Position numbers and translations under genes: made by a program
The notes under the pieces: generated by a model
The model's input: the letters and a program-made list of their open reading frames with translations, nothing else
Told to the model about the DNA's origin: nothing
The model's database searches: none
From: Actinomycetes bacterium
GTDB lineage: Bacteria; Actinomycetota; Acidimicrobiia; Acidimicrobiales; Palsa-688
DNA length: 9,616 nucleotides
Assembly (NCBI GenBank): GCA_021796905.1
Contig: JAKABK010000042.1
Coordinates: forward strand, 1 to 9,616
Reading direction: 5' to 3'
Shown: positions 7,237 through 9,616 of the stretch, piece by piece
Layout: each line of letters opens with the position of its first letter
How positions within the stretch are numbered: the stretch's first letter is position 1

Positions 7237-7763
7237 TAGCTGGCCTTTCCTGTAGTGCGCAGGCGGGGTGCCTGCCGTTCGAGCCGGGCCAGCGCGACCC
7301 TTCCGGTGCGCTGCAGCTCGGTGATCCCGTAGGGTCTCACGAGCTCCTCGAAGTCGTCCAGCCTGGCCGGCTCACCTGCGAGCATCACGCTCACCTGGTT
7401 CCAGCCGACGTCGACGATCCCCCCGCCGAAGATGTCGACCAGCTCGATCACCGCGCTGCGCGCCTCGGCGTCGGCGGTCACGGTCGCGAGCAGCAGCTCC
7501 CGCTCGACGGCGTCCGCGGGGGCGAGCTCGGTGATCTTGACCACGTTGACCAGCTTGAAGAGCTGTTTGGTGATCTGCTCGGGGTCGGTCTCGCGCACGT
7601 CGACGACGATCGTGAAGCGGCTGAAGCGCTCGTCGTCGGTGGGGGCGACAGCGAGCGACTCGATGTTGAAGCCGCGGCGGGCGAAGAGGCCCGCGACCCG
7701 GGCGAGGACCCCGGAGCGGTTCTCGACCAGGACGGTGAGGGTGTGGTGGTGGGGGGTACGCAC
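7236..7763 (-). CDS. ilvN: Acetohydroxyacid synthase, small regulatory subunit
   Basis: A 175-residue regulatory subunit that raises IlvB activity and makes it sensitive to valine feedback. The N-terminal ACT domain (about 8-80) contains [35 protein letters not shown], and FTIVVDV (50-56) follows. The C-terminal IlvN domain (about 88-165) shows [32 protein letters not shown] and [17 protein letters not shown] at 7763 is chosen: it lies 2 nt after the ilvB stop (TAG at 7766-7768), places the ACT strand at the usual distance, and has AAGGTGG (7774-7780) about 10 nt upstream inside the end of ilvB. Its own stop overlaps the ilvC start. Length is normal for the family. Confidence 0.96.
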   Translation of the reverse strand: MRTPHHHTLTVLVENRSGVLARVAGLFARRGFNIESLAVAPTDDERFSRFTIVVDVRETDPEQITKQLFKLVNVVKITELAPADAVERELLLATVTADAEARSAVIELVDIFGGGIVDVGWNQVSVMLAGEPARLDDFEELVRPYGITELQRTGRVALARLERQAPRLRTTGKAS

Positions 7764-7765
7764 CG

Positions 7766-9520
7766 CTACTGCACCACCTTGCGGGACTCGGCGGCCTGGG
7801 TCGGGTGGACGACGACGTCGCCGTTGGCGGCGCCGGCGGGGACCATCGGGAAGACCTTCTCCGACGCGTCGGTGCGGAACTCGACGACCACCGGGCGGTC
7901 GTCGATCGAGTTCGCCTTGTCGATCGCCGGCTGGATCTCGTCGGGGTCCTCGACCCTGAGCGCCGCGCACCCCATCGCCTCGGCCCATTTGACGTAGTCG
8001 GGCAGGTCGGGGGAGAGGTAGACCTCCGAGTAGCGCTCCTCGTAGAACATCTCCTGCCACTGGCGGACCATCCCGAGGTAGGCGTTGTTCAAGATGGCGA
8101 TCTTCACCGGGATCCGCTCGCTGGAGGCGGTGACCAGCTCCTGGGCGGTCATCTGGAAGCACCCGTCCCCGTCGACCGCCCACACCGTCCGGTCCGGTCG
8201 GCCCACCTTGGCGCCGATCGCGGCGGGCACCGAGAAGCCCATCGTGCCGAGACCTCCGGAGTTGACCCAGGTGTAGGGCTCGTTGAACCTCCAGTACTGG
8301 CTGGCCCACATCTGGTGCTGGCCGACACCCGAGGCGAGGATGGTGCCCTCCGGGGCGGAGTCGCGCAGGGCCTCCATCACCCTCTGGGGCTTGAGCGCGT
8401 CCCCTTCCGCCGGGGGGTCGTAGTGCAGCGGGTAGCGCTCCTGCCAGCCTGAGATCCGGCTCCGCCACGGGGCGCGCTCGGGGAGGGTCGCCTCGCCCGA
8501 GTCGAGCAGGGCCCGCACCGCCTTGGTGATCTCCGCGATCACCGTCTTGGCGTCACCGACGATCGGGACGTCGGGTCGGCGCACCTTGCCGAGCTCGGCG
8601 GGGTCGATGTCGACGTGGACGATCTTGGCGCCGGGGGCGAACCCGTCGAGGCGCCCGGTGACCCGGTCGTCGAAGCGGGTGCCGAGGGCGATCAGCAGGT
8701 CGGCTTCCTGCATTGCGGTGATCGCGGTGTAGTTGCCGTGCATGCCGGGCATCCCGAGGTTGAGCGGGTGGTCGTCGGGGAACGCACCGCGGGCCATGAG
8801 GGTGGTGACCACCGGGGTCTCGGTGAGCTCGACCAGCGCGGCCAGCTCCTCGGCGGCCCGGGCCCGCAGGATCCCGCCACCGGCGTAGACCACCGGGCGC
8901 TCCGCGGCGACGATCGTGCGGGCTGCCTCCCGGATCATCCGGGTGTGACCGCGGGTGTTGGGCCGGTAGCCGGGCAGGGAGGCGAGCAGCTCGTCGTCGG
9001 TCGGCCACCACCACTCGACTTTCGAGGTGAGCACGTCCTTGGGGACGTCGACCAGCACCGGGCCGGGGCGCCCGGTGGTCGCCAGGTGGAACGCCTGCCT
9101 GACGACGAGCGGGAGCTCGGCGGGGTCCATGACCAGCTCGTTGTGCTTGGTGACCGATCGGGTGATGCCGACGGTGTCGCACTCTTGGAAGGCGTCGGTC
9201 CCGATCGCCGCCCGGGACACCTGCCCGGTGATCGCGACGAGGGGCACCGAGTCCATGTAGGCGTCGCAGATCGGGGTGACCAGGTTGGTCGCCGCCGGGC
9301 CGCTAGTGACCATCACCACGCCGGGGCGGCCGGTGACGTGGGCGTAACCCTCGGCCATGTGCCCGGCGCCCTGCTCGTGTCGGACCAGGATGTGGCGGAT
9401 GCTCGAGTCGAGCAGCGGGTCGTAGGCGGGCAGGATGCAGCCTCCGGGCAATCCGAAGATCACCTCGGTGCGCTCCATCTCCAGGCTCTTTATGAGGGCT
9501 TGCGCCCCGGTCAGTTCCAT
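7766..9520 (-). CDS. ilvB: Acetohydroxyacid synthase, large catalytic subunit
   Basis: A 584-residue thiamine-diphosphate, FAD and Mg2+ dependent enzyme that condenses two pyruvates to 2-acetolactate, or pyruvate and 2-oxobutyrate to acetohydroxybutyrate. The three-domain order is clear: pyrimidine-binding domain with VRHEQGAGHMAEGYA (46-60) and catalytic Glu49; central FAD-associated domain (about 190-345) with RPVVYAGGG and ALGTRFDDRVTG; and diphosphate-binding domain with the motif from GDGCFQMTAQELVTA (451-465) to LNN (477-479). YLGMVRQWQEMFYEERYS (481-498) is the lid, and W488 matches the position linked to herbicide resistance in other AHAS enzymes. ATG at 9520 has GAGGAG (9523-9528) just upstream, and the family N-terminus MELTGAQALI follows. 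It is the first gene of the operon and is preceded by an attenuator-like leader. Confidence 0.97.
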   Translation of the reverse strand: MELTGAQALIKSLEMERTEVIFGLPGGCILPAYDPLLDSSIRHILVRHEQGAGHMAEGYAHVTGRPGVVMVTSGPAATNLVTPICDAYMDSVPLVAITGQVSRAAIGTDAFQECDTVGITRSVTKHNELVMDPAELPLVVRQAFHLATTGRPGPVLVDVPKDVLTSKVEWWWPTDDELLASLPGYRPNTRGHTRMIREAARTIVAAERPVVYAGGGILRARAAEELAALVELTETPVVTTLMARGAFPDDHPLNLGMPGMHGNYTAITAMQEADLLIALGTRFDDRVTGRLDGFAPGAKIVHVDIDPAELGKVRRPDVPIVGDAKTVIAEITKAVRALLDSGEATLPERAPWRSRISGWQERYPLHYDPPAEGDALKPQRVMEALRDSAPEGTILASGVGQHQMWASQYWRFNEPYTWVNSGGLGTMGFSVPAAIGAKVGRPDRTVWAVDGDGCFQMTAQELVTASSERIPVKIAILNNAYLGMVRQWQEMFYEERYSEVYLSPDLPDYVKWAEAMGCAALRVEDPDEIQPAIDKANSIDDRPVVVEFRTDASEKVFPMVPAGAANGDVVVHPTQAAESRKVVQ

Positions 9521-9554
9521 GGCTCCTCGGGGGTCGTGGGCGGGGTATCGGGAC

Positions 9555-9584
9555 AAAAAAAGACGACCCCGGCAGGGGTCGTCT
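9555..9584 (-). terminator. Intrinsic terminator hairpin in the ilvB leader (likely attenuator)
   Basis: Read on the minus strand, a perfect 10-bp stem AGACGACCCC / GGGGTCGTCT with loop TGCC (9561-9584) is followed directly by six T (9555-9560). The T run exists only in this direction, so it acts on transcripts heading into ilvB. Only 34 nt separate the T run from the ilvB ATG, with no visible promoter and hardly room for one. A stop here would therefore be regulatory (attenuation) rather than the end of an upstream gene. Attenuation by a leader peptide is known for ilvBNC in Corynebacterium and other actinobacteria. The leader peptide and promoter would lie past position 9616. Confidence 0.85.
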
Positions 9585-9587
9585 GGA

Positions 9588-9611
9588 CGCACACCGCGGC
9601 GGCGGCGTGCG
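9588..9611 (-). promoter_or_regulatory. Upstream leader hairpin (possible pause or 1:2 stem) of the ilvB attenuator
   Basis: On the minus strand CGCACGCCGC pairs with GCGGTGTGCG across a CGCC loop, giving 10 pairs including one G-U. It ends three bases before the terminator stem. Position and strength fit the first hairpin of an attenuator, whose 3' arm would be freed to pair with the terminator's 5' arm. A weak alternative is visible: CGT-CCAG-ACG, with GGT/ACC outside it and a 3-nt bulge. No leader-peptide stop is seen in this piece, so the coding part of the leader must lie further upstream. Confidence 0.5.
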
Positions 9612-9616
9612 AGATC

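Noticed and set aside
6298..7239. A 313-codon plus-strand open frame antisense to ilvC
   Set aside because: It is Gly/Asp/Val-rich with no motifs. It is the complementary shadow of a well-supported ilvC.
7763..8468. Reading ilvN as a much longer protein starting inside ilvB
   Set aside because: The upstream part is the out-of-frame reading of ilvB. The ACT domain begins right after the GTG at 7763.
9521..9592. ilvB starting at GTG 9592
   Set aside because: The added residues would be encoded by the terminator hairpin and T run. ATG at 9520 has a good ribosome site and the family N-terminus.

Overview
The window is a very GC-rich, densely packed chromosomal segment with G/C-heavy third codon positions, GTG as well as ATG starts, and short or overlapping gene junctions. 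The SerC protein is of the type found in Mycobacterium, and an ilvB-ilvN-ilvC operon is present. Together these point to a high-GC actinobacterium (Actinomycetota); an Acidimicrobiia-like lineage is a guess I cannot prove from sequence alone. I see no mobile element, tRNA, rRNA or CRISPR array. Nearly everything reads as core amino-acid metabolism.

Layout: (1) 1-157 is non-coding, with a 16-bp tandem repeat and a candidate promoter. (2) 158-1141 (+) is a renalase-type FAD-dependent amine oxidoreductase, probably leaderless. (3) 1142-1234 is a convergent gap with a 17-bp tandem repeat. (4) 1235-2428 (-) is a class I aspartate-type aminotransferase. (5) 2429-2514 is a short divergent control region. 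(6) 2515-3714 (+) is phosphoserine aminotransferase SerC. (7) 3715-3807 is a convergent gap with weak hairpins. (8) 3808-9520 is a five-gene minus-strand operon, transcribed in the order ilvB, ilvN, ilvC, an ABC exporter permease and an ABC ATPase. (9) 9521-9616 is the ilvB leader, with two hairpins in a row, the second followed by a run of U in the transcript.

How the genes work together: IlvB and IlvN form acetohydroxyacid synthase and IlvC is ketol-acid reductoisomerase, the first two steps of valine, leucine and isoleucine synthesis. The two PLP transaminases supply aspartate-family (and possibly prephenate-derived) amino acids and serine. The most interesting points are the leader, which looks like a transcription attenuator, and the ABC permease/ATPase pair joined to ilvC by a 1-nt start/stop overlap. 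That coupling suggests a product-export or stress role tied to branched-chain synthesis, which is untested inference. I found no clearly new biological system here.
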